Below, piece by piece: positions 8,813 to 17,253 of a stretch of 64,000 bases of DNA; within the stretch, counting starts at the first letter, position 1, and each line of letters starts with the position of its first letter. The notes beneath the pieces were generated by a model, which made no database searches, was not told the DNA's origin, and was given only the letters and a program-made list of their open reading frames with translations. Source of the DNA: Sinorhizobium garamanticum. GTDB taxonomy: Bacteria; Pseudomonadota; Alphaproteobacteria; Rhizobiales; Rhizobiaceae. The DNA lies in the NCBI RefSeq assembly GCF_029892065.1, contig NZ_CP120373.1:3541001-3605000 (forward strand). The letters run 5' to 3'. Made by a program: the position numbers and the translations under genes.

Positions 8813-9811
8813 CTATTGCGACCAGGACGGCCTCGTATCGTTGTCGGCCGCAACAGCATCGTGAACGCCGCGTGCGATCGCGCGCGCCATCGTAGAGGCC
8901 GCGGCAGCGCTAAGATCGATGAAATCTTCGAGCAGGGGCGCCTTGCCGCTCGCTCCGGTCGCCAGCGCGAAGACAAGGTCGCCGTCGAGCGGCGTATGCG
9001 ACGGCCATAGCGCGCGAGAAAAGCCGTCATGGGCGGCGATGGCCAGCCGTTTCGCCTCAGCCTTACTGAGCACCGCATCGGTCGCGATGACGGCGATCGT
9101 CGTATTCGCAGCGGCCGATTGCCTCTCACGGAACTTGAGGCGCGGCAGCGCCGCATCCGGCGGCATGGGGGCCGGATATCCGAGCCCGCCGAACTCGTCG
9201 TCAAGCTCGAAGGGCGCGGCCCAGAAATGGCGTGTGCTGCCGATCGTGGCCGAGCCGAGCGCATTGACGGCGACGAGCGCGCCGACCGTGATGCCATTGG
9301 CGAGCACCGTCGACGCCGAGCCCAGGCCGCCTTTGAAGGTAGCCGTCAGTGCGCCCGTACCGGCACCGGCGGTCCCGGTCAGAAATGTGGCACCAGCAGC
9401 CCGCACGGCGTCGTAACCGAGGTCGCGATAGGGCGAAAAGCGTCCCCAATCCTTGTCGCCACCATTGACGAGATCAAACAGAATTGCCGCCGGAACGATC
9501 GGAATGCGGTGGGGGCCGACCTCGAAACCGCGTCCCATCTCCCGAAGGGCCGCCTGTACCCCGGAGGCGGCGTCCAGACCGAAGGCCGAACCGCCGGAAA
9601 GCACAATGGCGTCCACCGTCTGGACGGTATTTTCCGGCGCGAGCAGATCCGTCTCCCGCGTGCCCGGCGCGCCGCCGAGAACCTGAACCGCTGCCGTTGC
9701 CGGCTGTTCGCAAAGCACGACCGAGACACCGGACTTCAGTCGGTGGTCTTCGGCGTTGCCGACCAAAAGGCCCGCGACATCGGTAATCAGATTGTTCGGC
9801 CCCTTGCGCAT
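8813..9811 (-). CDS. P1/S58 (DmpA-like) self-processing aminopeptidase family protein
   Basis: 332 residues from the ATG at 9811 (MRKGPNNLITDVAGLLVGNAE); upstream in-frame ATGs lie inside the preceding gene. Family features are ITDVAGLLVGN, the glycine-rich VLSGGSAFGLDAASGV (about residues 74-89) and AANTTIAVIATDA. In the S58 family an Asn/Gly-Ser/Thr bond in the last region is cut autocatalytically to expose the nucleophile, and the Asn-Thr pair here is the likely site. Members are aminopeptidases or D-esterases acting on small peptides. The start overlaps the stop of the upstream binding-protein gene by one base (TGATG), so the two are translationally coupled. Confidence 0.88.
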   Translation of the reverse strand: MRKGPNNLITDVAGLLVGNAEDHRLKSGVSVVLCEQPATAAVQVLGGAPGTRETDLLAPENTVQTVDAIVLSGGSAFGLDAASGVQAALREMGRGFEVGPHRIPIVPAAILFDLVNGGDKDWGRFSPYRDLGYDAVRAAGATFLTGTAGAGTGALTATFKGGLGSASTVLANGITVGALVAVNALGSATIGSTRHFWAAPFELDDEFGGLGYPAPMPPDAALPRLKFRERQSAAANTTIAVIATDAVLSKAEAKRLAIAAHDGFSRALWPSHTPLDGDLVFALATGASGKAPLLEDFIDLSAAAASTMARAIARGVHDAVAADNDTRPSWSQ

Positions 9812-10899
9812 CAGTCCGCACCGCCCGCGCCCGTGGCCGCGACGAATCGGCCGTCCCGCCATTCCATCAGCCGGTAGGGCGTATCGGTTCTTTCGTGGCT
9901 GTCGTTGAACTTTATTGGCCCGAGGATTGTTGCATAAGGCCCCTTCAGCAGGGCTTCGGGAAGCGCGCTCCCGTCCTTGGCAGCCTGGTCCTTCGCCTGT
10001 TCGAGCAGCGACATGGCGACGAAGGCCGGCAGGACATAACCCTCCGGTTCGATTCCGCTCGCGCGCATCGCCTTGACGACGGCTCCAGCTTCGTTCGACC
10101 GAGACGCCTCCGGAACCGTCACGGCGAGCACTCCGCTCTCGAGCGGCACATCAATGTCGGCGGCATTCAGTACGTCGCCGCCAAGCAGGGTTATCGAGAC
10201 CTTCTCAGCCTTCGCATCACGCGCGATCACGGCGGTGTCGTAGCGGTCGCCTCCGGTAAAGATGTGGGTGGCGCCGCTCTTCGCCAGTCGACGGACGAGG
10301 CCAACCTGCTGTTCCTGCGCCGGGCGATAGGTGTCGGTGAACACGGGTGTCACGCCGATCTCGGCAAGCGCGTTTCGAACGCTTTCGACAAGCTCCCGGC
10401 TATGGATCGTGCCGTCGTCGATGAGCGCGAGCGGTTTGCCCTTCCAGTTCGCGACGATGACGTCGGTGATTGCCGCGGCTTCGGCCTTTCCGTTTGGCGC
10501 CAGCCGGAAAAACGGCCAATTCTTCTTGAGTGCGTCCTCCATCAGAATGTTGGAGCGGACGCTAAGTGTGATGGCGGGAATGCGAGCCTCGGCAAGGGCG
10601 GGCAGGGCAGCTTCGAGGCTCTCCGTGCAGAGAAAGCCGATCGCTGCCTCCGCCCCGCTCGCCAGAAGCGCCTTCTTCAGCGCCTCGCCGCCTGCGGGAT
10701 CACAGCTTTCGGCGATCGGGATAATCTGACTTCCACGCTCGTCCGCCTGAAAGGCGGCGCCGTCCACCATCTGCTTTCCAAGCGTGGCGAAAGGTCCGTC
10801 CATGGGAGCCACGACGGCAACTTTCAGGCCTGCGGCAAAGGCAGGGGAGGCCGATATCAATCCGACGACGACGATGCTCTTAATAATCAATCTAAACAT
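9811..10899 (-). CDS. Periplasmic type I binding protein, amino-acid ABC transporter-like
   Basis: 362 residues from the ATG at 10899. This start places a good signal peptide (MFRLIIKSIVVVGLISASPAFA, cleavage after AFA near residue 22) at the N-terminus; a start 24 bases upstream would add charged residues in front. The mature part begins GLKVAVVAPMDGPFATLGKQM and has the two-lobed Leu/Ile/Val-binding-protein fold (ESCDPAGGEALKKALL, GGDRYDTAVIARDAK). No permease or ATPase gene is adjacent; instead the next gene is an S58 peptidase overlapping by one base. Ligand unknown; a branched-chain amino acid or small peptide is possible. Confidence 0.85.
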   Translation of the reverse strand: MFRLIIKSIVVVGLISASPAFAAGLKVAVVAPMDGPFATLGKQMVDGAAFQADERGSQIIPIAESCDPAGGEALKKALLASGAEAAIGFLCTESLEAALPALAEARIPAITLSVRSNILMEDALKKNWPFFRLAPNGKAEAAAITDVIVANWKGKPLALIDDGTIHSRELVESVRNALAEIGVTPVFTDTYRPAQEQQVGLVRRLAKSGATHIFTGGDRYDTAVIARDAKAEKVSITLLGGDVLNAADIDVPLESGVLAVTVPEASRSNEAGAVVKAMRASGIEPEGYVLPAFVAMSLLEQAKDQAAKDGSALPEALLKGPYATILGPIKFNDSHERTDTPYRLMEWRDGRFVAATGAGGAD

Positions 10900-11058
10900 G
10901 TATTTTTCCCGCAACGACGCCATGTTTTAAGCATGTGTCTCTCTCCGTCAAAGGAAAAGATCGCACCGCAAGAGCTCGTCATTCTGAACACGCCATGACT
11001 ATGCCGCTGCCTCGCAAGAATCTCGCGCCGCCGGGTTTCATATTTTCCGTGAGAGTCT

Positions 11059-11586
11059 ATGTATGTGCAAGACATCGATCCGGAGAGAGATGTGTTGGAG
11101 AAGACCCGACTGGACCCGATAAGTTACCGCGACGCGATGAGCCGCATGTCTGCTCATGTGCAACTCATCACCACGGCCGATGGGCGGGCGCGGCGCGGCG
11201 TCACGATTACGGCGTCCTGCTCCGTGTCCGATGATCCTCCGACGATCCTTGCATGCCTCAATGCCGCAAATCCTCGCAATGATATCTTCGCTCGCTCTGG
11301 TGCTTTCGCGCTTAACGTGCTTGGCGAGCCGCACAGGGCGCTCGCCCATGCCTTCTCCGGTCGCGATCAGCTCGACATGGACCGGCGCTTCGCGCTCGGC
11401 CAATGGACGCAGCTTGCCACCGGCGCGCCCATCCTAGCCGACGCCGTTGTCGCCTTCGACTGCCGCCTCATCGAGGTCAAGATCATGGCGACCCATCTCA
11501 TCCTCTTCGGCGAAGTCGTCGACCTGCACCTCGGGAAGAAGCAGCCGCCGCTCATTTATGTGGACCGGGGATATCACACGCTATAA
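11059..11586 (+). CDS. Flavin reductase-like FMN-binding protein
   Basis: 175 residues matching the short-chain flavin reductase family (RutF/HpaC type): DAMSRMSAHVQLITTADG, RRGVTITASCSVSDDPPTILACLNA (FMN-contact region, about residues 46-70), FALNVLG and an HLILFGEVVDLHLG strand near the C-terminus. Such proteins reduce FMN or FAD with NAD(P)H for a partner monooxygenase, but none is visible here. It lies 24 bases upstream of the MoxR-type ATPase on the same strand, so it probably heads the molybdoenzyme-maturation operon. It is divergent from the binding-protein gene. Confidence 0.85.
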   Translation: MYVQDIDPERDVLEKTRLDPISYRDAMSRMSAHVQLITTADGRARRGVTITASCSVSDDPPTILACLNAANPRNDIFARSGAFALNVLGEPHRALAHAFSGRDQLDMDRRFALGQWTQLATGAPILADAVVAFDCRLIEVKIMATHLILFGEVVDLHLGKKQPPLIYVDRGYHTL

Positions 11587-11610
11587 GTTTTCTCGGGCCA
11601 CGGAGGAAAC

Positions 11611-12540
11611 ATGGCGAAGCACGAGACGGGAAAGCTGCCGCAATCCATCGATGAGACCCTGGCAATGCTGGAGGCGCAGAATTACCTCGCCGGAACTCAG
11701 CTTGCGACGGTGCTTTTCCTGGCCCTGAAAATGAAGCGCCCGCTGTTTCTGGAAGGCGAAGCGGGCGTCGGCAAGACCGAGATCGCCAAGGTCCTTGCCC
11801 GTTCGCTCGATCGCCCCCTGATCCGGCTGCAATGTTACGAAGGGCTAGACGTCTCCTCGGCCGTTTATGAATGGAACTACCCGGCGCAGATGCTGGAGAT
11901 ACGCCTTTCGGAGGCGGCCGGCATGGTCGACCGCCAAAGGATCGAAGGCGACATCTTCTCCGAACGCTTTCTCATCCGCCGCCCGGTGCTGCAGGCGATA
12001 TCCGCCAGCACGGGGCGGGCTCCAGTATTCTTGATCGACGAGCTCGACCGCACCGACGAAGCTTTCGAGGCTTTCCTTCTGGAAGTGCTTTCCGATTTTC
12101 AGGTCACCATCCCCGAACTCGGGACGATCAGGGCGGACGAGCCGCCCATCGTCATCATCACGACCAACCGCACCCGCGAAATTCATGACGCCCTGAAGCG
12201 ACGCTGCCTTTATCACTGGGTCGACTATCCGAGGGCGGCGCAGGAACTGGAGATCATTCGGCGCAAGGTGCCCGGCTGCAACGCCACTCTATCGCGGGAA
12301 ATCGTCGCCTATGTCCAAAGACTGCGGGCGATCGACCTTTTCAAGAACCCCGGCGTGGCGGAGACGATCGACTGGGCGACGGCGCTCACCGAACTTGACC
12401 GGTTAGCGCTTGATCCGGAAACGATCGCCGACACGCTCGGTACTTTGCTCAAATACCAGGACGATATCGCCCGGATCGAGGGCACGGAGGGGCGCAAGCT
12501 GCTTGCCGACGTCAAGGCCGACCTCCTGGCGCAGGGCTGA
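11611..12540 (+). CDS. CoxD-like MoxR-family AAA+ ATPase
   Basis: 309 residues forming one AAA+ module. Walker A is GEAGVGKTEIAK at about residues 49-60, Walker B is VFLIDELDRTDEAFEAF near 140, and a sensor-1 TTNRTREIHDAL follows. The MoxR-type start SIDETLAMLEAQNYLAGTQLATVLFLALKM agrees with CoxD of carbon-monoxide dehydrogenase clusters. There, CoxD works with the VWA protein CoxE in building the CuSMoO2 site. The next gene is exactly that kind of VWA protein, 5 bases downstream. A GGAGG ribosome site precedes the ATG. The target enzyme is not in the window. Confidence 0.9.
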   Translation: MAKHETGKLPQSIDETLAMLEAQNYLAGTQLATVLFLALKMKRPLFLEGEAGVGKTEIAKVLARSLDRPLIRLQCYEGLDVSSAVYEWNYPAQMLEIRLSEAAGMVDRQRIEGDIFSERFLIRRPVLQAISASTGRAPVFLIDELDRTDEAFEAFLLEVLSDFQVTIPELGTIRADEPPIVIITTNRTREIHDALKRRCLYHWVDYPRAAQELEIIRRKVPGCNATLSREIVAYVQRLRAIDLFKNPGVAETIDWATALTELDRLALDPETIADTLGTLLKYQDDIARIEGTEGRKLLADVKADLLAQG

Positions 12541-12545
12541 CCGTC

Positions 12546-13802
12546 ATGGTGGACGAGCAGGTTGATCGCACGACAGTTTCTCCAATCGCGCTTGGCGACG
12601 GCAAACTTGCTGACAACATCGTCTTCTTTGCCCGCGCGCTTCGAAGAGCGGGAATGAGAATTGGTCCGGCGGCCATTGCCGACGCCATCAACGCCGTTGC
12701 CTTGATCGGGATCGGTTCCCGCAGCGAGTTCTACGCCGCCCTTCAATGCACCTTCGTCAAGCGTCATGAAGATCAGGTTCTATTCGACGAAGCGTTCAAC
12801 CTGTTTTGGCGCTCGCGCGACCTCGTCGAGAAGATGATCGCGCTTCTGTCGCCGACTGCGCCGGAGCGTCGGGGTGAAGATCGGACCAGGCGCGCCGGCG
12901 AGGAGCGACTCCGCGAGGCACTCCTCGACGGAAGGGACGACGCCCGTTCGCCGCGCGACGAACCGGAAATCGAGGTCGATGCCCGCTACACGGGCTCCGG
13001 TCGCGAGCTTTTCCGCAAGGCGGATTTCGCGCAGATGACCGCAGCGGAGATCGCCGAGGCCAGGAAGGCATTGTCATCGCTGATATTGCCGCTCGATCGT
13101 GTGCGGACCCGACGCTTTCGAGCCGCCCATCGGCCGGCACGGATCGATCCACGCGCCACCATGCGCGATGCGATGCGCTTTGGCGGCGAGTTGATCCTGC
13201 CGCGCTTTCGCGAACCGCGGCTTGTTCATCCACCGCTCGTCGTGCTTGCCGATATTTCCGGATCGATGAGCCAGTACACGCGGATTTTCCTGCATTTCCT
13301 GCACGCGCTGACGGAACAGCGACAACGCGTTCACATTTTTCTTTTCGGGACGCGGCTGACGAATGTCACTCGCCAAATGCGCAATCGCGATCCCGACGAA
13401 GCGCTGGACGAATGCGTGGCGGCGGTCAAGGATTGGTCTGGCGGCACCCGCATCGGAGAAACACTTCGCGAATTCAACCGGCGTTGGTCGCGCCGGGTGC
13501 TCGGTCAGGGTGCCATCGTCCTCCTGATCACCGACGGCCTTGAGCGCGATGATACAGCGGAACTCGAGGTCGAGGTCGATCGCTTGCATCGCTCCTGCCG
13601 GCGCCTCATCTGGCTCAACCCGCTGCTGCGGTTCGACGGATTTGAGGCGCGCGCCCGGGGCGTGCGAGCCATGCTGCCGCATGTTGACGAATTCCGGGCG
13701 GTGCACAATCTTGAATCTGTGGCCGAGCTGGTGAAATCGCTGTCCGGTCATGGCGCGCAAGACGCCGATCCGCGGCGCTTCCTGCACACGCGAGCGGCAT
13801 GA
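12546..13802 (+). CDS. CoxE-like VWA-domain protein
   Basis: 418 residues. The N-terminal half (VFFARALRRAGMRIGPAAIADA) is typical of the CoxE/YehP VWA family. The C-terminal VWA domain has a MIDAS motif DISGSMS at about residues 238-244, followed by WSGGTRIGETLREFN with the MIDAS threonine and ITDGLERDD with the third acidic group. It is the usual partner of the preceding MoxR-type ATPase, a chaperone-like pair for metalloenzyme maturation. The stop overlaps the next start (ATGA at 13799-13802), so the operon is translationally coupled. Confidence 0.9.
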   Translation: MVDEQVDRTTVSPIALGDGKLADNIVFFARALRRAGMRIGPAAIADAINAVALIGIGSRSEFYAALQCTFVKRHEDQVLFDEAFNLFWRSRDLVEKMIALLSPTAPERRGEDRTRRAGEERLREALLDGRDDARSPRDEPEIEVDARYTGSGRELFRKADFAQMTAAEIAEARKALSSLILPLDRVRTRRFRAAHRPARIDPRATMRDAMRFGGELILPRFREPRLVHPPLVVLADISGSMSQYTRIFLHFLHALTEQRQRVHIFLFGTRLTNVTRQMRNRDPDEALDECVAAVKDWSGGTRIGETLREFNRRWSRRVLGQGAIVLLITDGLERDDTAELEVEVDRLHRSCRRLIWLNPLLRFDGFEARARGVRAMLPHVDEFRAVHNLESVAELVKSLSGHGAQDADPRRFLHTRAA

Positions 13803-14158
13803 GACACAAAAAACTGGTAGGCAACATGTCGAAAGAGCCCAATATCCTCGACCCGCTGGAGGTCGCCGAAACCTGGTGCAGTGACGGACGCAAAGTGGCG
13901 CTTGCGACGGTCATTGAGACCTGGGGCTCCGCGCCGCGACCGATCGGCAGCCATCTGGTGATCGATGAGGAGGGAAATTTCCAGGGGTCCGTCTCCGGCG
14001 GATGCGTCGAAGGCGCCGTCATCGCCGAGGCAATGGAGATTATCGACTCAGGAACACCCAAGATCCTCGAATTCGGCGTTGCCGACGAGACTGCCTGGCG
14101 CGTCGGCCTTTCCTGCGGCGGCCGCATTCGGGTCTATGTCGAAAGAATTGATGGCTGA
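13799..14158 (+). CDS. XdhC/CoxI-family N-terminal domain protein
   Basis: 119 residues, or 110 if translation starts at the ATG at 13826 (MSKEPNILDPLEVAE), which looks like the conserved N-terminus. The upstream ATG overlaps the previous stop. The protein has the XdhC N-terminal features ATVIETWGSAPRPIGSHLVI and the cysteine motif SVSGGCVEGAVIAEA at about residues 66-80, then LSCGGRIRVYVE. XdhC proteins bind molybdenum cofactor and catalyse or guide sulfuration before insertion into xanthine dehydrogenase-type enzymes. The second XdhC half is encoded by a separate gene two bases downstream. Confidence 0.88.
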   Translation: MRHKKLVGNMSKEPNILDPLEVAETWCSDGRKVALATVIETWGSAPRPIGSHLVIDEEGNFQGSVSGGCVEGAVIAEAMEIIDSGTPKILEFGVADETAWRVGLSCGGRIRVYVERIDG

Positions 14159-14160
14159 CG

Positions 14161-14868
14161 ATGAAAAGCTCCACCCTTCAGGCAATCAATGCGGCGCGAG
14201 CCGCGCGACGGGCAGCTGTGGTCGTTACCGATCTTTCGGACGGCGCCAGTGAGGTCTTTCTTGAAGGCGCGAGCTTTCCGCCGGAATGGGATAACCTGAT
14301 CGTCGAAGCGTTGCGTTCAGGACGCGCCGGCGTTGCGGCGGTAGAAGGACGATCGCTCTTCGTCAATGTCCATCTGCCACCACCGCGCATCGTTGCGATC
14401 GGTGCCGTTCATATTTCCCAAGCGCTTGCCGAATTAGCGGCGGTTGCCGGATTCGACATGACGATCATAGATCCGCGCACGGCGTTCGCGACAGCGGAGC
14501 GGTTCGGCGCTATCGAACTCCTCGCTGAATGGCCGGAAGACATTCTGCCCTCGAGGCCACTGGACCGCTACACGGCACTCGCCGCGCTCACGCATGATCC
14601 GAAGATCGACGATTATCCGATCCGGGCGGCCCTGGAAGCGGGATGCTTCTATGTGGGCGCGCTCGGTAGCCGCAAGACGCATGCGGCACGCGTGGAAAGG
14701 TTGGAACAAGCAGGTGTGCCTGCTGACGCCATCGGCCGGATCAAAGCCCCGATCGGCCTCAACATCGGCGCAGCGAGCCCCGCCGAAATCGCCATCGCCA
14801 TCCTGGCTGAAATCATCGAATCCTTGCGCCGCCGTGATCCGAGTGGCCGGGAGGGAGGTGCAAAATGA
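14161..14868 (+). CDS. XdhC-family Rossmann-domain protein
   Basis: 235 residues, starting two bases after the previous stop. It carries the C-terminal Rossmann part of XdhC: ARIVAIGAVHIS-like nucleotide motif PPRIVAIGAVHISQALAELA (about residues 77-96), the acidic strand MTIIDPRTAFA, LTHDPKIDDYPIRAALE, and the hallmark YVGALGSRKTHAARVERL, then APIGLNIGAASPAEIAIAI. Together with the preceding short protein it would make one complete XdhC. The stop overlaps the next start by 4 bases. A role in maturing a molybdenum hydroxylase is inferred from family and context. Confidence 0.9.
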   Translation: MKSSTLQAINAARAARRAAVVVTDLSDGASEVFLEGASFPPEWDNLIVEALRSGRAGVAAVEGRSLFVNVHLPPPRIVAIGAVHISQALAELAAVAGFDMTIIDPRTAFATAERFGAIELLAEWPEDILPSRPLDRYTALAALTHDPKIDDYPIRAALEAGCFYVGALGSRKTHAARVERLEQAGVPADAIGRIKAPIGLNIGAASPAEIAIAILAEIIESLRRRDPSGREGGAK

Positions 14869-16481
14869 AGTTCGGTCCCGTACGGCTCGCCGATGCCGAG
14901 GGCGCTGTTCTTGCGCATGCAATGAAAACCGGAGCGCAGCGATTGCCGAAAGGACATCTGCTGAGCCGAACGGACATCGCGACACTTGCCGAAGCCGGTG
15001 TGGAGGAGGTCATTGTCGCGCGGCTCGATGCGGATGACCTGCTCGAAAACGAGGCGGCGGCGCGCATCGCCGCGGCGATCGCTCCCGACCACTTGCGCTT
15101 TTCACAAGCAGCTACCGGCCGGGTGAACGTCCACGCCACCATCTCTGGCCTTTTCGTCGCAAACCGCGCCGCCGTCGACCGGGTGAACCGGATCGATCCG
15201 GCGATCACGCTCGCCTGCCTCGCCGATCATACGGCGGTCGCAACGGGCGACATGGTAGCGACGATCAAGATCATTCCGCTGGCGGTGCCGGAGCGGTTCG
15301 TCGCGCAGGCGGAGAATATGCTGCTGGCGGAGGCAGCCTTCGAGGTAAAGCCCTTTGTGCCGCACCGCGCGGCCCTTATCGCAACCGAGTTGCCGTCGCT
15401 CAAGCGGCAGGTCATGGACAAGACACATACGGTTCTCGCTGCCCGGCTCTTGCGCTCCGGAAGCCATCTCGTTACGGAACGTCGCGTGGCACATTCGGAA
15501 GGCTCCGTCACCGCAGCCATCGCCGATCTCAAGCCGACCCATGACCTGATCATCATCTTTGGCGCATCGGCAGTCGCCGATCCGGACGACGTAATTCCGG
15601 CGGCAATCAGGCGGGCCGGCGGAGTCGTCGAACATGTCGGAATGCCGGTCGATCCAGGCAATCTTCTGGTCCTGGGTCGAATTGCCGAACTGCCCGTCGT
15701 CGGGGCGCCGGGTTGCGCACGCAGTCCCAAAGAGAACGGCTTCGACTGGATACTCGACCGCCTGCTTGCCGGCGAATGGCCGAATTCTGAAGATATAACC
15801 GGCCTCGGTGTCGGCGGCCTGCTTAAGGAAATTCCGACGCGGCCGCAACCGCGTGAGCAAACCGTCAGTCCACCGCGAGATCCGGCACGAATCGTCGTCC
15901 TGGCTGCGGGGCGGGCAAGCAGGATGGGTGAGAGCGGCGGTCACAAGCTCTTGGCCGAGTTCGACGGCGTCCCACTGGTCCGGCGGTCGGTCGAAACGGC
16001 ACTCGCCACTAATGCCGGGAAGGTGGTGGTGGTAACCGGGTACCGCGAAGCGGATATTCGCGGCGCGCTCGCAGGCCTGCCCGTTGAGTTTGTCTCGAAT
16101 CCGGATTATGCGGCCGGCATGGGCTCTTCGCTGGTGGCCGGCGTGAACGCACTCGGAACCGAGGCGGGCGGCGTTCTCGTGATGCTGGCCGATATGCCGG
16201 GTATTACCGCCAATCACCTGCGAAAGATGATCGAAGTCTTCGACAACGAGGGACGCCAAGCGGTCGTGCGCGCGGTCTCGGAAGGCCAGCGCGGCAATCC
16301 GGTCATTCTGCCGAAAGCGACCTTCGCCGCGGTCCGGCAGCTCGTCGGCGATGTCGGAGCACGACATATCATCGAGCGGTGCGGGCTCCCGGTCATCGAC
16401 GTCGAGCTCGGTGAAGCAGCGCGCCTCGACCTCGACACCCCGGAAGCGATCATCGCCGCGGGCGGCGTACTGAAGGAGTGA
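14865..16481 (+). CDS. MoeA-like / MobA-like (MocA) fusion protein
   Basis: 538 residues in two parts. Residues about 1-330 form a molybdopterin-binding (MoCF/MoeA-like) region: FGPVRLADAEGAVLAHAMKT, LKRQVMDKTHTVLAARLL, IIIFGASAVADPDDVIPAAI, then PGCARSPKENGFDWILDRLL. Residues about 345-530 form a nucleotidyltransferase of the MobA/MocA type, with the loop LAAGRASRMGESGGHKLL, NPDYAAGMGSSL and VMLADMPGIT. Such fusions belong to cytidylyl- or guanylyl-molybdopterin supply for molybdenum hydroxylases. It overlaps the upstream XdhC gene by 4 bases and is followed 3 bases later by a TfoX-N gene. Confidence 0.88.
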   Translation: MKFGPVRLADAEGAVLAHAMKTGAQRLPKGHLLSRTDIATLAEAGVEEVIVARLDADDLLENEAAARIAAAIAPDHLRFSQAATGRVNVHATISGLFVANRAAVDRVNRIDPAITLACLADHTAVATGDMVATIKIIPLAVPERFVAQAENMLLAEAAFEVKPFVPHRAALIATELPSLKRQVMDKTHTVLAARLLRSGSHLVTERRVAHSEGSVTAAIADLKPTHDLIIIFGASAVADPDDVIPAAIRRAGGVVEHVGMPVDPGNLLVLGRIAELPVVGAPGCARSPKENGFDWILDRLLAGEWPNSEDITGLGVGGLLKEIPTRPQPREQTVSPPRDPARIVVLAAGRASRMGESGGHKLLAEFDGVPLVRRSVETALATNAGKVVVVTGYREADIRGALAGLPVEFVSNPDYAAGMGSSLVAGVNALGTEAGGVLVMLADMPGITANHLRKMIEVFDNEGRQAVVRAVSEGQRGNPVILPKATFAAVRQLVGDVGARHIIERCGLPVIDVELGEAARLDLDTPEAIIAAGGVLKE

Positions 16482-16484
16482 AGA

Positions 16485-16802
16485 ATGGACAATGCTGCGA
16501 TCGAAGAGATGTTCGAAACGCTGGGACCGGTGACGATACGCCGCATGTTCGGTGGCAAAGGCATCTATTTCGAAGGCGTCATTTTCGCGCTCGAGGTCGA
16601 CGGCGAAATCCTACTCAAGGGGGATGCCGAATCGGCACCGGAATACGAGCAGGCGGGCTGCCGCCAATGGGCGTACGACGGAAAAGGCAAGCTGGTGAAG
16701 ATGCCCTATTGGAGCATTCCGGATCCGGCACTCGACGATCCGGACGAGATGGCCCGCTGGGTGAGGATTGCCTATGCGGCAGCGCTCAGGACAAGAAAAT
16801 AG
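16485..16802 (+). CDS. TfoX N-terminal domain protein
   Basis: 105 residues consisting of only the TfoX/Sxy N-terminal domain: LGPVTIRRMFGGKGIYFEGV at about residues 14-33, then FALEVDGEILLKGD. The C-terminal TfoX domain is absent, as is common for alphaproteobacterial members. The start lies three bases after the previous stop, with a GAAGGAGTGAAG ribosome region. In gammaproteobacteria TfoX controls competence, but no such role should be assumed for single-domain forms. It could be a hitch-hiker in the operon rather than part of molybdoenzyme maturation. Confidence 0.85.
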   Translation: MDNAAIEEMFETLGPVTIRRMFGGKGIYFEGVIFALEVDGEILLKGDAESAPEYEQAGCRQWAYDGKGKLVKMPYWSIPDPALDDPDEMARWVRIAYAAALRTRK

Positions 16803-16834
16803 AGTGGCGCGGCCGAACCGGCGGGGCTACCGAC

Positions 16835-17242
16835 TTAGCCAAGAGCCCGAACGGCATCGGCGGCGAACCGCGACAGCGGCTGGGGTAGGGCGGAGAGATC
16901 GAACCAGCCGATGTCGGATAGCTTGTCCGGTTCGGTGAGGCGCGGCTCGCCTGAAAAATCATCCGTTACATAGATCAGCGAAACCCAGTGCTGCTGGTCG
17001 GTTTCGATCACCTGTTCGCTGATGCAGAGAAAGCGGGTCGAATGGATGGAAAGACCGCTTTCCTCCTCCGCCTCCCGGCGCGCCGCATTCTCGGCGCGCT
17101 CCATATGGTCGACCTTGCCCCCGACGATGTTCCAGTGACCCGCTTCTGGCGCCTTGAGGCGGCGGCAAAGCAGGATCTTGCCGTCGCGCATGATCGCGAG
17201 ACCGCAACCAACACCGGGAAAATCGATGCCGGGGAGAGCCAT
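16835..17242 (-). CDS. NUDIX hydrolase
   Basis: 135 residues with a complete Nudix box (G-x5-E-x7-REUxEExGU). It spans GGKVDHMERAENAARREA and the following EEESGL at about residues 41-64. The N-terminal GVGCGLAIMRDGKILLCRRL is the usual first strand pair. The family hydrolyses nucleoside diphosphates linked to other groups; the substrate cannot be read from sequence. It is 11 bases downstream of rhlE on the same strand, so probably cotranscribed, and convergent with the TfoX-N gene. Confidence 0.92.
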   Translation of the reverse strand: MALPGIDFPGVGCGLAIMRDGKILLCRRLKAPEAGHWNIVGGKVDHMERAENAARREAEEESGLSIHSTRFLCISEQVIETDQQHWVSLIYVTDDFSGEPRLTEPDKLSDIGWFDLSALPQPLSRFAADAVRALG

Positions 17243-17253
17243 GGGGCCGAGTG

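Noticed and set aside
13799..14868. XdhC as one gene broken by a frameshift
   Set aside because: Both halves have proper starts and domain borders, and separate XdhC halves are known in CODH-type clusters. Kept only as a low-interest check.
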